From assembly GCA_033819885.1 (NCBI GenBank), contig JAQYUZ010000006.1, positions 372,001 through 436,000 on the forward strand: DNA of 64,000 nt, written 5' to 3'. Positions 33,423 through 45,700 of the stretch are shown here, piece after piece (positions within the stretch are counted from its first letter, which is position 1; every line of letters starts with the position of its first letter). Under the pieces are notes generated by a model. The model was not told the DNA's origin and did no database searches. It worked only from the letters and a program-made list of their open reading frames with translations. The DNA is from Microbotryomycetes sp. JL201. Lineage: Eukaryota; Basidiomycota; Microbotryomycetes. The translations under genes were made by a program, and so were the position numbers.

Positions 33423-35424
33423 TCAATTGATCCATTTGAGCGTTTCACCGTTCTCGACTCTACACCGCCTAGCCAAAACTTCTTTGACCTTGACTTGGGC
33501 GCCAACCTTGCCGTTCCATCTCTTTACGATTTGCTTGACGACTTCCTTTTCTGTCAATGCGTACTTTCCACTTCCTTTCGCTTCACCCGTCACCACGTCC
33601 TTGATGTCTTTTTCAGTTGGCAAAGAGTAGATCGCGTGAGGGTAATCCTTGTAAGCTCGTACGCCCGCCGGTCGCTTATGTACAAACGCTAGCTTTTTTA
33701 GAGGGGGATTCGTGAACGGCGGAGGGTTCGAAAAGAACGTCTTCGTAATGTATCCATCAGATACTTCCTCCAGCGTTGACGGTGACCAAGCCGGACGACT
33801 GTCTCGCTTCTTTTGAATCAGGTTGTGCGTGACGCCCGTTCTAAAGTCTGGCGCAGCTTCGGGATTCTGTTCAAAAGCAAACGCGCGCGCAAGCACACGC
33901 ACACGAGAGTGTGTGTCAGATGAAGGTCCGTCAAAGTGGAGAGCAACAAGACCAACTTACACAGCAGGCAGTGGCGATTCGGTGATCCATCATGAACACC
34001 TCGTCAATATCGAGCTTCCTTCCTTCCCGGATCGCCTTGATCGTCAACTTGATGCTCGTCGGACTGCGATGCTCAAACACCTTCAATGTGTCGCTAGCCC
34101 ACTTTTGCAACTGTGACACGTCCGTCGTTTCGCCTTCCCTGACGATCTTGGACATGTCGAGAGAACCATCTTGGAGAGCCTTCAGATCTGCAACCATCTC
34201 TTCTGCCGTCTTTTTGCCGAAGATAAAGTCGATCGCCCGCCTTTTTGCACCGACGAGGTCGTATGCGGGCTCGGCAGTTGCTAGTTCCTGTTCGTCGGCG
34301 ACAAACTCTTCAATGGCAGCGTTGACAACGTCTTTGGAAGCTCCCTGCTCCAATTCTGACAAGCGAGCTTCAAGCGCGCCGAGTCGTTCCGAAGGCACAT
34401 AGTGGCTCGCGAACCCAGCAAACAACGCCGCTTTGCCTTTGAGATTCTGTCCGGTGACGCCAAGGTATTCGCCTAGGTGACCGTCCAATCGACCGAGGAA
34501 AAAGTTGGCTCCGACGTCGGGAAACAAGCCAATGTTGGTCTAGACATCCCTGCCGTCAGTGGCTGATTCAAGTCTGCGGTGATGGCTGTCCGGTTCACTG
34601 ACCTCGGGCATGCCCAGCAGGGTACGTTCGGTAGCAATGCGGAAGGGAGCATGCATTGAGAGGCCAACGCCTCCACCAACTGTGTGTCACAAGTTAAATC
34701 GTGCGGCCATTTCCAACCCAAAAGGTTCCTGACGCACGCGTAATGCCGTGCATGACCGAGATGACGGGCGTCTTCATGTTTGCAATGAATCCGTCTGTAA
34801 CGTATTCCTTTGCGAAAAAGTCTGCCGACTTGTGCCAAGTCTTTTCGTCGTTCAGCTGGTTGACGAGGGCTGCGAAAGCAGAGGCGAGAATGAGCATTCT
34901 CTGTCAAAGTCAAGTCGAACGCGAGCGGCAGGGAAAGAATCGAAACTTGCTGACAACGTCTCCTCCTGCGCAGAATGCTTTGTCGCCTGTGCCAGTGAGC
35001 ATGACGACGTTCGCGAGGTCCGACTGTTCGTATTTCTAAGAGCGGCGCCAGTGAGCCCGACGAGGCCAGCCAAGCCGAGTGCTAGCTGTCTCACTTACCT
35101 CTAATGCGGGTTGGATGGCGTCCACCATCTCGAGGTTGAGCGCGTTGAGTGCTTTCGGGCGGTTGAGCCTGATCTTGCGCAGCGAGTGCACCGCTTCAAA
35201 CACGACGGCGTCCTGTGTCAGCCGAGCACGACCAGATGCATGTGTGTCAGAAGTCATGCACTGCCTGTCGTCGTCGCGCACGGATCTCTCACAGTGGCTG
35301 AAGCGGGCTCTTGGCCACTCGACGTTGCCAAGTGTTGCTGCACCATCCCGAGCCTTTGCGCCGGTCTGGGGGCCATCAGACCAGCACTTTGAACGAGTCT
35401 GCCTGCGCGTGACAACAGCGACAT
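33423..35424 (-). CDS. 3-hydroxyisobutyryl-CoA hydrolase / mitoribosomal mS47-like
   Basis: Crotonase-fold enzyme of valine catabolism; in fungi the orthologue (Ehd3) is also found as mitoribosomal protein mS47. Exons: 35293-35424, 35099-35212, 34955-35035, 34738-34900, 34603-34679, 33961-34539, 33423-33866; 529 residues. The N terminus ([15 protein letters not shown]) is a mitochondrial presequence. Landmarks: [27 protein letters not shown] (oxyanion hole), [32 protein letters not shown] (catalytic Glu), and [14 protein letters not shown]. The C terminus carries a 110-residue basic extension (from about [12 protein letters not shown]) beyond the hydrolase core, which is what a ribosome-bound form would need. 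Exon 5 uses donor GTCAGT. An in-frame ATG at 35538 is an unlikely alternative start. Confidence 0.92.
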
Positions 35425-35795
35425 CCAACCTGGCAGCACGAGAGGGTCGGGCACGACACGAGAGAGATCAACGTCAGCCAGGCGAGATCCGACGGCAAGC
35501 GCGGCACGAAACAGCTCCTCACGTGAGCAATCCCACACTCAAACTTGATACACCAGCAAGATGCAAACTGTGCCGGCAGATGTACAAAGTGGTGTGACAA
35601 GCACAACTCGAGCAAAGCCCTTCATCGCGCTGAACGAGCGGGGCAACGGCAAACTCTTTCCGACGTAGCCGAGTGAACTGAAACTATTGCACCACACAAG
35701 CAAACACAAATATCCAAGAAAAGACAGCAAACCGAGAAAGCGATGCACGCACGCGCGAGAAACAGAATGCCAGACGAGCACAACCAAGCGCGGTG
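35425..35795. other. Intergenic spacer, 371 bp
   Basis: Promoter region of HIBCH/mS47 and 3' flank of the copper transporter. Contains a purine/CA-rich stretch (near 35695-35760) with several TATCCAAG-like and CACGCACG runs; no exon or RNA gene could be supported. Confidence 0.45.
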
Positions 35796-36713
35796 TCACA
35801 CGCAGCACTCGCCACGAGACATTGGAGTGTCTTCGTCGCTGACAGTGTCTCGCTGCATAGTTCCAGACATAAAAGACAGTCAGCAAACAGCGAGAATGGC
35901 TCAGCGAGAAATGCCCTCGATCGGTTCGCAGCGAGATTCGGGCAAGCGTAAACATGAGCAGGCAGTCACTCACAGCAAAAAGCATGTAGCCCACACCACC
36001 CCCGAGGCTGAGAAAGCAGAACGGCAGACCTTGTTAGTCAGTCGAGGTGCGAGCGCACTGGAAATGCAAGACAGCAACACTGACAAGATGGCAAAGACTG
36101 CAAAGAAAAGAAGAAGCGCAAAGATCAGCACCGTGGACAGGCGAGTGTCGGTGAGCTGTGACTCACGCAGAGGAATGTTGAAGTACATGCCGAGCAGCAC
36201 TGCCCCAAGTCAAGTAAACAAAGTCAGTAAGGCACAAGTGCTCATCTCACGACACGCCTCGACGCACTGAGTAGGAAGCTCGTCGAGTAATTGACAAAGT
36301 ACAACGCAGATCTAACAAAGTGCTGAGCCGTTGTCGGCCTGAACGGCAACACAATGCCCGGCTCGCCCTTGTCCATCAATTGCTGCGCGACCAATTTTTC
36401 TTGCGCATAGTATGTGCGCTTGATGGCGCGGTCGTAATTCCGACCGATGCGACGGACGGCCTCGAGAACGACGACCATGAAAAAGACACCGAGCAAGCTG
36501 CCGACAAAATCTCCGACAGAGCGAACGTGCCATTGCTCGGTCAAGAAGCAGGCGTCGATCGTGTACCAGTTAAAGAGCATGCTATATAAGATTGTGTTCT
36601 CAGTCTGAACGTGTCCTCATTGATCGGTTGGCAAACACTCACGAGATCTTGCAAGCGGCCACGCCCGAGCTGCCACCGCCCATGTCCATACCGCCGTGCA
36701 TGCTGTGATCCAT
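35796..36713 (-). CDS. Ctr-family copper transporter
   Basis: High-affinity Cu(I) transporter that works as a trimer. Exons: 36643-36713, 36268-36581, 36167-36199, 36085-36097, 35974-36007, 35796-35852; 173 residues. The N terminus is Met/Gly-rich (MDHSMHGGMDMGGG), a Cu-binding motif. TM1 begins MLFNWYT; TM2 carries the MxxxM selectivity motif (FLLMLLGMYFN); TM3 ends IFLGGGVGYMLFA with the GxxxG packing motif. The tail RDTVSDEDTPMSRGECCV has the Cys-Cys pair typical of fungal Ctr proteins. TM3 can only be assembled through a 13-nt exon (36085-36097) flanked by a GTGAGT and a GTCAGT intron; the product then has canonical spacing. Confidence 0.9.
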
Positions 36714-37703
36714 CGTGAGCGCTGTCGAAAGAGATTGATCTAAAGGCAGTCATATCAGGTGGTAGGTGGTAAGCGTGTGTCAAGCACTTTGGTTGAAAAC
36801 TTTTCCTGGCTGCTTCCGACGTGTCCCGGCGGCAGGTACTCGCAGAGAGCGCGTGCAGGCGACAAAGGCACAGATATGACGGTCAAGGGGTCTGAACGCA
36901 TAATATAGTAGGCTCAAGCGGTTCTTTCGGCATTCAGGGCTTACATCGAGGACTGGCAGGGGCGGCGGACGGGGGGCGCTAGGCAGGAAGACAACCCGCA
37001 AACAGCGAGCGCGCCCGAGGGACATTCACCGAACCTACAGGGGTCTCTCAGGGGCCATACTGTGTGGTGCAGAGCCGACACTTGATGTCCGAGCTTGTTC
37101 CGCGTGCAAAACAAGCGAAGATCGGCAGTTTACGAAATCCTTCAAGCTTGCACGCTCTCGTACAGCGCAGAAAGCGCGCATCTGCGCGGGAAGAATTCCT
37201 GACTTGTGTGTGGCCCTGTAACGACTGGTGCAAGTCTTCTCATGACAATTCGAGACCTGCGCGTGTGGCGAAGTGGCGCACGAACACGGCAGATGCGAGC
37301 GCGCGGGTGGAAACCAAATTCGCTGCGCTGCGCTCCCCGAGCGGGACAGGGGGTGCGCTCTTTGTGCGAGGCCAACGTGCGTCGAAATCAGACCTCGATG
37401 CATTTCGGCAAATGTCGACAAGACTTTTGCAAGTCCATGTAACCGTTTAGTAGCCCAGTGGAACAGGTGGAGTTCGACGCTGACGCGGAAACATCAGGCG
37501 TGGTGCAATCGATACTATTACAACGGATCGCGACAAGCAGCGCAAGTACAGACAAAAGGTGAATCCTGATCAAGGAGGACACGAAACGAACGAAATGATA
37601 TCATGTGTGCCGCGAGCATAGGTGCGTGCGTCGAAAAACAAGGTGAGGCGTGGCAGCCGGGCCGGCACAGATTATGGACAAGGACATTTGCGACAGGTTG
37701 GGA
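36714..37703. other. Long intergenic region, 990 bp
   Basis: Upstream of the copper transporter and downstream of WC-2. Open frames here (for example 36780-37025 minus) lack splice-consistent extension or recognisable composition, so I call no gene. No tRNA, repeat or transposon end was seen. Its size suggests a regulated promoter for the Ctr gene. Confidence 0.4.
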
Positions 37704-39428
37704 TTACTTCTTCTCGCGTTCGGCTTTTGCCGCCTTCGCTGCTTTTGAAGTGAGCTTTGCATAGCGCAAACCTGCGAGTCACGAGGTCAAACTGGTGCGA
37801 GCGAAACCAAGCCCAATCACGAAAGGGCCTACCACAAGCGTTGCAAAGAGACTTGGGTCCCTCGGGTCCCTGTGTGTCAAAGTCAGCATAGCGATGATGG
37901 ACGGGAACGAGCGCGCAAACTCGCCTTTCGCCACTCGGGCGAGTCGACCGTTCCACAGTCCCTGCATACAAATTCGCCTTCTTCCACTCGCGGTTTCTGG
38001 ACAATAAACCGATCAGTTGATTCTGCGGATGGTACGAGTCGAGCAAGCTCCGCGCTTGCCTTCTTCTTCTTCTCTGATCCCTCCTGCTTTGAGGGGGTAT
38101 TTGTACTGATACCGATACCAAGCGCACCGTACGTATTTGATGATGATGGTAGTAATCCGTTGGCCTGTACCAATCCAGTCACTGGATCGATGACGCTTTC
38201 GCTCCTCTCGCTTAGATTCTTCAGCAAGTCTGTCAGTGAAAAACAGTGCTCAGTTTGTCGAACATCCGCAATCATAGACATGAGGCGTACCATCACCACC
38301 CGAACTTTCAATGTCTTTGTACAGCGTCTGCAACTCTTGCCGTAGCCTCTCATTTTCGAACTTTAGTTCTAGGAATGAGTCGAGCATTGCTTGGTTTTTG
38401 GACGGGTATGGCCTGCCCATGCCAAAAAAGCATTTGCAGCTCTGCTGTCCTGTGACGTCGGTGTAATAAGGGTGTCCAGTCATTTCATAAAGGACATAGC
38501 CATTGTCCTTCGTCCTGAACCGGCAGTACAGTGTCAAGTCTTTGCCGTCCTGCAAGCTTTGTTGAAAGTCGCTCCTGTAGCCTTCGACGTCGTCCTTGTG
38601 CACAAAATCAGAGATTGACCGTCCGACGAGCTCGTCCGGCGTCCATCCGGCCATGTCTTGAATCGACGGCGTGACAAAGATAAAGTCGCCAGACGGTGAC
38701 AAGACGTGCATGAAATCCTGCCGACGATGAAAGACGAGCGTTCGCGTTAGTCAGCACGCCTACGCCCGATCGACCGAGCGTAGTCGGCGCAAGGCCGAGC
38801 GGGTGGCGTACCTGGATCTCGTCAATGATGTGCTGTGACCAGTTTTTACGTTTCGTGAACTCTGAGGTTGTACTGCTGGCCTTGACCGTGTGCGTCGAGG
38901 GCTGTGTGAGTGCCGGTGCAGCGATCGGCATCGGCTCGCCCGCTGTCGCTGGCCTTGGGAGCGCCGCCTGACCCGCCGACTGCCGTCGATGCTGCTGATC
39001 GCCCGACATGTGCGCTTGATGGCTGCCGGCGGCCTGCCCGAGCTGTTGCTGCTGGGCCGAGGCTGCCGTCTGTTGCTGCGCCGCCTGCATGTGCTGCTGG
39101 GCAATCGAGCCGCCCTGCCCGCCAAGCGAGTGGTTCCTCCTGTGCATCAAAGGCGCCGTGTCGGCCATCTGGGCGTCTACACGGCACACGATCACCAGAA
39201 TCCGCGAGTCAGTCGATCCCGGCTGCTGCGGAATCCATTTCACCGGTCCAAAGACTGACCTCGTCGCGATTGCTGCTGGTGCTGCTGAAGCTGCTGCTGC
39301 TGCTGTTCGTGTTGATGGCGTTGCTGATCTTGTGTGTAAGTGACGTACTGTGGGTCGTCGAATTGATCGAGGCTCGAGCCACTGCCGCCTGCCTGGTCGT
39401 AGCTTGCCTGCCAATAATTACTCGACAT
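37704..39428 (-). CDS. White Collar 2-type PAS/GATA photoreceptor partner
   Basis: Blue-light signalling transcription factor that pairs with WC-1. Exons: about 39260-39428, 38812 to about 39165, 38291-38717, 37925-38229, 37833-37869, 37704-37771. An N-terminal Gln-rich region (CAG/CAA runs) is followed by SEFTKRKNWSQHIIDEIQ and a PAS domain (FIFVTPSIQDMAGWTPDEL, GYVLYEMTGHPYY). The GATA zinc finger is split by an intron: CRDCGTVDSPEWRK joins GPEGPKSLCNACG and GLRYAKLTSK, giving CxxC-x18-CxxC. That intron (37870-37924) is GC-AG with donor AG|GCGAGT. The exon 1/2 join is unresolved because two frames compete (see findings). The protein ends in a basic tail. Confidence 0.87.
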
Positions 39429-39784
39429 GGACCGAGCCCCCTGTCTTGGCCTTCCTCCTTTCTCAAACTTCGCTTGTGCCTCGTCAAGATACGTGCACAG
39501 CCAAAGGGGTCGCACTTTTCCGTCATCGTTTTCGTCTGTTTCCGCTCCAAGACCCTTCGCCGCTCCCTTTCGCGCAATCTCGGCCCACATCGTCGATTAC
39601 ACCATGTCGTATATACTCGACGTGAAGCGCACATGTCGGCTGACATAAACACGTGACGCTGTGACCCGCCCGCGTCGCCAATATATCCCGCGTGCAGTAC
39701 AACAGCCAGAAAACCAGAATAAAGATACCTCGAACTCAGCCACCGAAAGCGATGACTGTAGCCCTTTCAGTTCACAGAATGACA
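39429..39784. promoter_or_regulatory. Upstream region of the WC-2 gene, 356 bp
   Basis: Between the WC-2 start and the kinesin stop. On the WC-2 strand it holds two TATATA-like boxes (near 39605 and 39680), the only clear TATA candidates among the nearby promoters. An open frame continues upstream from the WC-2 start to 39590 without a better start context. Confidence 0.4.
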
Positions 39785-42700
39785 CTAGAAGCAATTAACT
39801 GCAATAAGTCGTCGTCAGCATGTGCAAACACGCAATGCTTGCTGTGGCAAAGTCGACCCAGCTCGGATCGAGACTGACATTTGCTCTTGCGAGCTCGGTT
39901 GGCCTCGTCTAACCTGCGCTCAAGCTCGCGAGCCCGACTCTCTTTGCCAAACTTTTCCTCCTGCAACCTCGTTTCGGCATCGATGCTGCGCGATCATGTC
40001 GCATTCGTCAGCTCGACTTGAACCGACAAAGAAGCAAAGTGCTCAAACGTACACCGAATGCCGAACAGACTCGACCTCGACATGCGCATCTTTCACTTGC
40101 TGTCGTAGCTGTTCGTTTTGGTGCACAAACAAGTCGCGCTCTTTCGCCAACTCGTTCATTTGCGTACGCGCCTTGCGCAAATTGCGCTCAGAGTCGTTCA
40201 GCGCAGACTCTAGCGTGTTAACGAGGTCGATGTTGGCTTGCAAGTCTGATTCGCAGTGCGTCAATTGCTTCGAAAGCCGAGCAATCTGCAGCATTGCAAG
40301 ACCAGCGTCAGAGCCACGTCTTTTCTCCACCAACACCGGTCCAAACTCACCATGGCATCTTGCTCATCGAGCCGCTTCATCAAACGAGACTCGACAGAAA
40401 CAGAATCGGGCCGGCTCGTGTTGAACACGCTGTCGGATCCACCCAGCGACTGCCGATTGATGCTTGACGTGCTCGGGGATCTGACAATGCCGCGCACGGG
40501 CGTGCCGTTGGGTACAGGCGGCAGACTAGTCGGCAGCGGCGGAGGTGGCATGGACGGTGGCGGAGTCGGAGGCGGCGCCTTGCGCTGTAACGATAACCGA
40601 TTCGACTCGCTCGTTGGTGACAGAGCTCGGTCACCATCAAGGCCGATAACGCCCGGATTGAGCGAGTTGATGACCGAGGGTGCAGACCGTTGTGCAGCAG
40701 ACAGCTGCTTTGTCTGAGCTTGAATTGCATCGCGTTCAGACCGGACTTGAACCAACTCGGCTTCCACCTTTGTGAGCGAGCCGCGCAAAGTGGAAATCTC
40801 TTGCGACAAAAGCGCAGACGCCTTGTCATGCTCTGCTTCCAAGCCTTCTCGAAGCTTGACATTCGCTGCTTCGTGTGCCTGCAGACGCGCGCGAGTCAGT
40901 GTAGAACCACATTGAATAACAAAACCAGACTTGCGCGTTTCAGCTCTTCGAGAGCAGTCTGATGCCTTTCTTCTCTGCTTTGCAGCTCTTGATCGTGCTC
41001 CGCGGCCAGTTCCCGCAAAGCGGACTCGTGAGCAGCGCTCAACTCTTGCGTCCGAGCCGCCGACGACTCTTCCGCTGCTCGGAGCGCCGACTCGTGTTCC
41101 GTATGAATTGTCTCAAGCACTTCTTTGTTCTTTTGAGTGAGACTGCTGCGCAAGTCTTCGAGCTCGCTAGCGTGTCGATCTGTCGCCGCCTTCAGCTCGG
41201 ATCCTCGCGTTGCAATGATAGATTCGTGCGCCTCTTTCGCTGCAGCCAGGTCGGCCGAGTGTTCCTGGCGAAGTCGTTCGAGAGATCCCTCGTGCTCTCG
41301 TTCAAGCTGTTGAAGTGCTTGATTGTGTGCATCTCGGGCTGTCGACGACTGATCCTCAAACTCTCTTTTGAGACCCGCCATCGCCGATTCGTGATCCTCC
41401 GTTGTAGACTGAAGAGTCTGCACAGCACTCGAACTCTCCTCTTTGAGCTCCGAAACGGCCTGCTCGTGTTCCTCCCGAAGTTGGGCGAGCACCGCCGCGT
41501 GTTGCTGAGCTTGGCTCTCCATTGCTTGTTCAAGTTCGATTCTAACCTGTGCGAGCTCCTTTTGATGCCTCTCGGCCATTTCTGCCTGTTGCGACCTTGC
41601 GGTCTCATCCTTGTCACGAAGCGCAGCCTTGTGACCGCTCATGAGTGACTCGGTCTCGGCTCGAGCTTTGTCTGCCTCAGTTTTCAAAACGTTGTCGTGC
41701 TCAGATTTGAGTCCGGCGAGCGTCTCTTCGTGTTCAGCCTTGATTCGTATCAACTCGTCTTCGTATTGACTGACGAGGTTTGCCTTGTCATATTCGAGCA
41801 TTTTTTCATTCTCCGCACGAAGCTTTTCGAGGTTGGTGGCATGTTCTTCCCGCAAAGCATTGAGTTCATCGTCGTGTCGAGCCTGTACTGAATCGGCTTC
41901 ATTTTTGTAACGCGAAGCAAGCTCCTCTTTTTGCGACACGAGAACATCCTTGTGCTCGCGTACAGCCTGTTCGTGCTCAAGTCGCAATTTGTCAAGCTCC
42001 GCTTGAGTCTCCTCCTGTTGTGTTGTCGCAGCTCCAAGCTCGTCTCGAAGTTTCTGTTGAGCGGCTTTGTGCTCTTGCAGAAGCGCGTCGATCCGGTCCT
42101 CATGTTCGGCTTGGAGTCGGTCTGTTTCGGCCTTGTGAGCCTGCTCCTTATCTTCAAGTGCTCTCGAGTTTTCGCCCTGCGCGGCCTCGATGTTTCGTGC
42201 ATGCTCTTCCTTGGCGCTCGAAAGCAGAGCTTTGACGACGGCCAGCTCGGCAACATGCGAATCCCTCAGCACCGAGAAAGCCGAGTCGTAGTCGCTTCGG
42301 AGTCCGCGTACAGTCTCATTGTGACCCGCCTTGAGCGTTTCAAGCTCCTGCTGAAGCGCTGCATGCGCGTCCTTTGAAGCTGCGAGCTCAGTCTGCAGGT
42401 GTTCGAGCTCGGCCGCATGCGCTTCTCGGAGCATTCGCAGAGCATTGTCGTGCTCTTCACGCAAGCTGTGTAGGGCAGAGTCATGCTCTGTGATGACGGA
42501 ATCCATTTCGGCTTGCGTTTGAGCATGCGCTTGTTTGGTAGTCGAGAGGTCTGTCCGCAAACTTTCGAGTTCTGTTGAGTGAGTCTCATTCAGAACTTGC
42601 ACAGCTTTATCGTGCTCGTCCTTGACAGCTGCAATCTCGTCTTGAGATTGTTCGTGAGCTTTTCGGGCTGTAGTAAGCTCCGTTCGCAACGCTTCAAGCT

Positions 42701-45700
42701 CTGCAGCGTGCTTATCTTGAAGTTCTTGGACCACGGTACCGTGGTCCAACCTGGCCGCCTCAACAGCTGTTGCATGCTCGTCTTCCAGTGCAGACAAAGC
42801 TTCTTGTGCGCGACCGTGATCTTCTTTGGCGATTGCGAGGTTCGCCCGAATCGTATCGAGCTCTGCACCGTGCGATTCTTTGAGGCCTGTTAGGATGATG
42901 TCGTGTTCTAAGGCCTTCGCTCGGAGCGCCTCCTCGTGCTGGGTCTTCAGACTGGCGATATCGTGCTGTGCTTGAGCATGCAAGGCGCGGGAAGAGTCGA
43001 CCTCTGCCTGCAGAGACTTGACTTCGGCAGCGTGAGCCTCCCTCAGGGAGTCTGAGAACTTCTCGTGGTCCGCTTTGGCGGAAGCGAGCTCGGCCTGACG
43101 TTGTTCGTTGAGCTTCTGACATTCTGATTCGAGCTCTTGAGCATGCCGTTGAGACCGCTCTTGCAACTGCTTCTCAAATTCAGCAGCTTTATGAGATAGG
43201 GCTTGTTCATGCTCGTCGACTTTCTGCTGCAGAGCCTTGTCAAAGTCGGCGGCTTGCGCATCGAAAGCTACTGTATGCTCATCCAGGAGCTGCTTAAGTA
43301 AGTCTTCCTTGCCCTGCAGCGCCTTTTTAAGTGCCGAAGTGTGATCCTCCTTCATTCGGAGCATAGTGGCTGCGTTGTCTTCAGTCGCCCGTTGATGCTC
43401 TACGTATATCCAAATCAATGGTTGGACCCGGTTTGATTCGTATTTCACTCACCGCTTGCAAGTTTCGTCGTCGCGACTAGAATTTGTTCTTCCGCAGATT
43501 CCTGCGCTTCTCGCAGCTCGTGCGCTTTGGCTTCTAGCTCGTCCTTCAAACTGCTTATTTGTCGCTCGAAATTCGAAACGTCAGGCCTTTGATCAAGCTC
43601 TGAGCGGAGTTGGTCGATTTCTGTCGACATGTTGTTGACTTGGTCTCGCGAAAGGATCGTCAATTCCTCGTGCTGTCGCCGCAAGTCGCTCAGCTCAGCC
43701 TCGAGTTTGTCGACAACATCTCGGTGACCCGACTCTTTCTGTGCCATAGCTCTCATCAAATCTTCGAGCCGACCAGAGCTAAAAGGGTCGTCGATCTTGA
43801 TCGCGTCAAAGGCCGCTTTTGTCTTTGGAGACAAGATTGGCTCGCCAAACGGATCCGGAGGCGTACTCGCACTACTCTTCGTGATGCGGGACTTTGTCGG
43901 TGACCCATTGGCTGATGGCTTTTCGCCGCGCGCGCGGCGCAGACTCGAGTGCATTTCGCGCAACTCGTCTTCGCGCTCGCGCAGCGCGGCTTGGAGCTTG
44001 ATCACTTCCATCTTCATTTGATCATAGCTCCGGTCGCCCGTCGTCGAAATCAGCGTGCCGTAAATGCTCTCTCGGGTTATTGAGCTGGCTGAAGGCGATG
44101 AAAGACGAGGACTGGGTGGCGAGGAGGCTTGCGATGATACCGCCAAGGACAGCTCCTGCGAGAGCGAAGCAGAACGCACGTGAGTCTGCGTTGGCGCTCC
44201 CTGTCCTCGGCCGAGAAAAGACAGCCGATGCGAAGGTGCAAGAGGCACGCTTCGACGGGCTCTCGGCGTCCGGCGTGGCGGCGTGATATTCGTGTCTTTG
44301 GTCGGCGGCGTGTCTTCGTCAATATCATCATCAACGTCAGATCTATCTATTTTTGGCGAGGCGTCCTGCCTGACTCGGTCAAATCGGCCATCGTGGCTAT
44401 CGCTGACCATGCTGTTCAGCTCGTCGATCTCCTTGAGTGAGTCACGGTACTTGGTGTTGAGCGACTCTAGCTGCGCAAGTGTAGCTTCATGCGTCTGCTG
44501 AAGCTTGTACAGCTGATGTTCAAGAGCGGAAACGACTACGTCAGATTTGGTATCGTCTGCATTGCTGTTGTCGGTTCCATTGGGACCCGCTTTCGCACGG
44601 GCCAGTGCCTCAGATGAAGTCACCACTGATGCTCGCTCGAGGTCTTTGACGCGGTTATTGAGCTCTCGTTTCGCTTCTGCCTCGGCCGCCATGAGCTTTT
44701 CGAGCCTGCCTTTCTCTTGCTCGGCGAGGTCTGACCGCGACTTGAGCTCGTCGACAGAGCGTTCAAGATCAAGCAGCTTCTTGTCCTTCTCTTCGATTGC
44801 TTGCACCAGCATTTTGTGGTCGCCGCTCGAGTCGAGAACTGATAGTCGACTCTCAAGACCACGATATGCCTCTTCGCGACGTTGAATGTCCCGTTCAAGA
44901 ACGTCGATCTGCCGCTTGAGAGTCGCGTTGTTCTCGTCCGCCTTCGACAGCCTCGCCTCAATGTCTGCAATGTGAGCTTCGAGGCGTTCACGCTCGTCGC
45001 GGGCCTTGTTGATCTCCCTCTTCATGTCAGAAACCTCGGATCCCCGCGCGTCGTCTGTCTCTGTCTCTTTCAGCCTCTGTTCGAGATCACGGATGTACAG
45101 CTCGGTCGTCAGCTCGCGCTCGGACAATTTTGAGTTGCGCGCTTTGAGTGTGTCGATCAAAACTTCGTGCGTTTCTCTCGACTGGCGCTCCTCGTCAAAG
45201 CGTGATTCCCACTCGCGCAATTCCTCCTCAGAGTGAGCCAGAGCAGCCTTTGTGAGTGATAATTGTCCCTCGAGGGCCGACAGCGATTTTTCGTATTCTT
45301 CGACGACTGGCTCGATGGCGGCGGCGAAATCAGATCGTGACATTGACGAGGGCGAGATGCCTGACATGGACGTCTGAACTGCGGCAAGATCCGCCGTCTG
45401 CTGAGCATATCTTTGCTGCAACTCGTTGAACTGGTCGCGAAGTGATGCGCCTTCCCGCTCTTCACCTTCTTCCGAGATTCTGTTGATGACGCTTGCATCG
45501 CCATTTCTGAGGCCAGCGAGCTCGGCTCTGAGTTTGGTGACGGTTCTTTGCAAATACTCAACGTCATCCCAACCGACTTCCATCTCGTTGATCTCGGCAC
45601 GGTTCTTGATGTTACGAGCGCGATTAGCGTACTTGACCGTCGACAGAGTCTCGTTGACATTGAGTTCGGTCGCCGAGATGCAAGCAATCATCATCGTGCG

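Noticed and set aside
35970-36200. Open 76-codon frame with a long hydrophobic run as a separate small membrane protein
   Set aside because: It overlaps copper-transporter exons 3-5; the hydrophobic run is mostly intron, and splicing yields canonical Ctr TM3.
36780-37025. 81-codon ORF on the minus strand in the long Ctr/WC-2 spacer
   Set aside because: Arg/Pro-rich composition, no family motif, no splice-consistent exon next to it.
37180-37300. Possible tRNA around CAATTCGAGACC
   Set aside because: T-loop-like motif only; no cloverleaf pairing on either strand.
41192-42589. Several 100-170-codon ORFs in other frames within the kinesin stalk
   Set aside because: Shadows caused by codon bias of the repetitive coiled coil.
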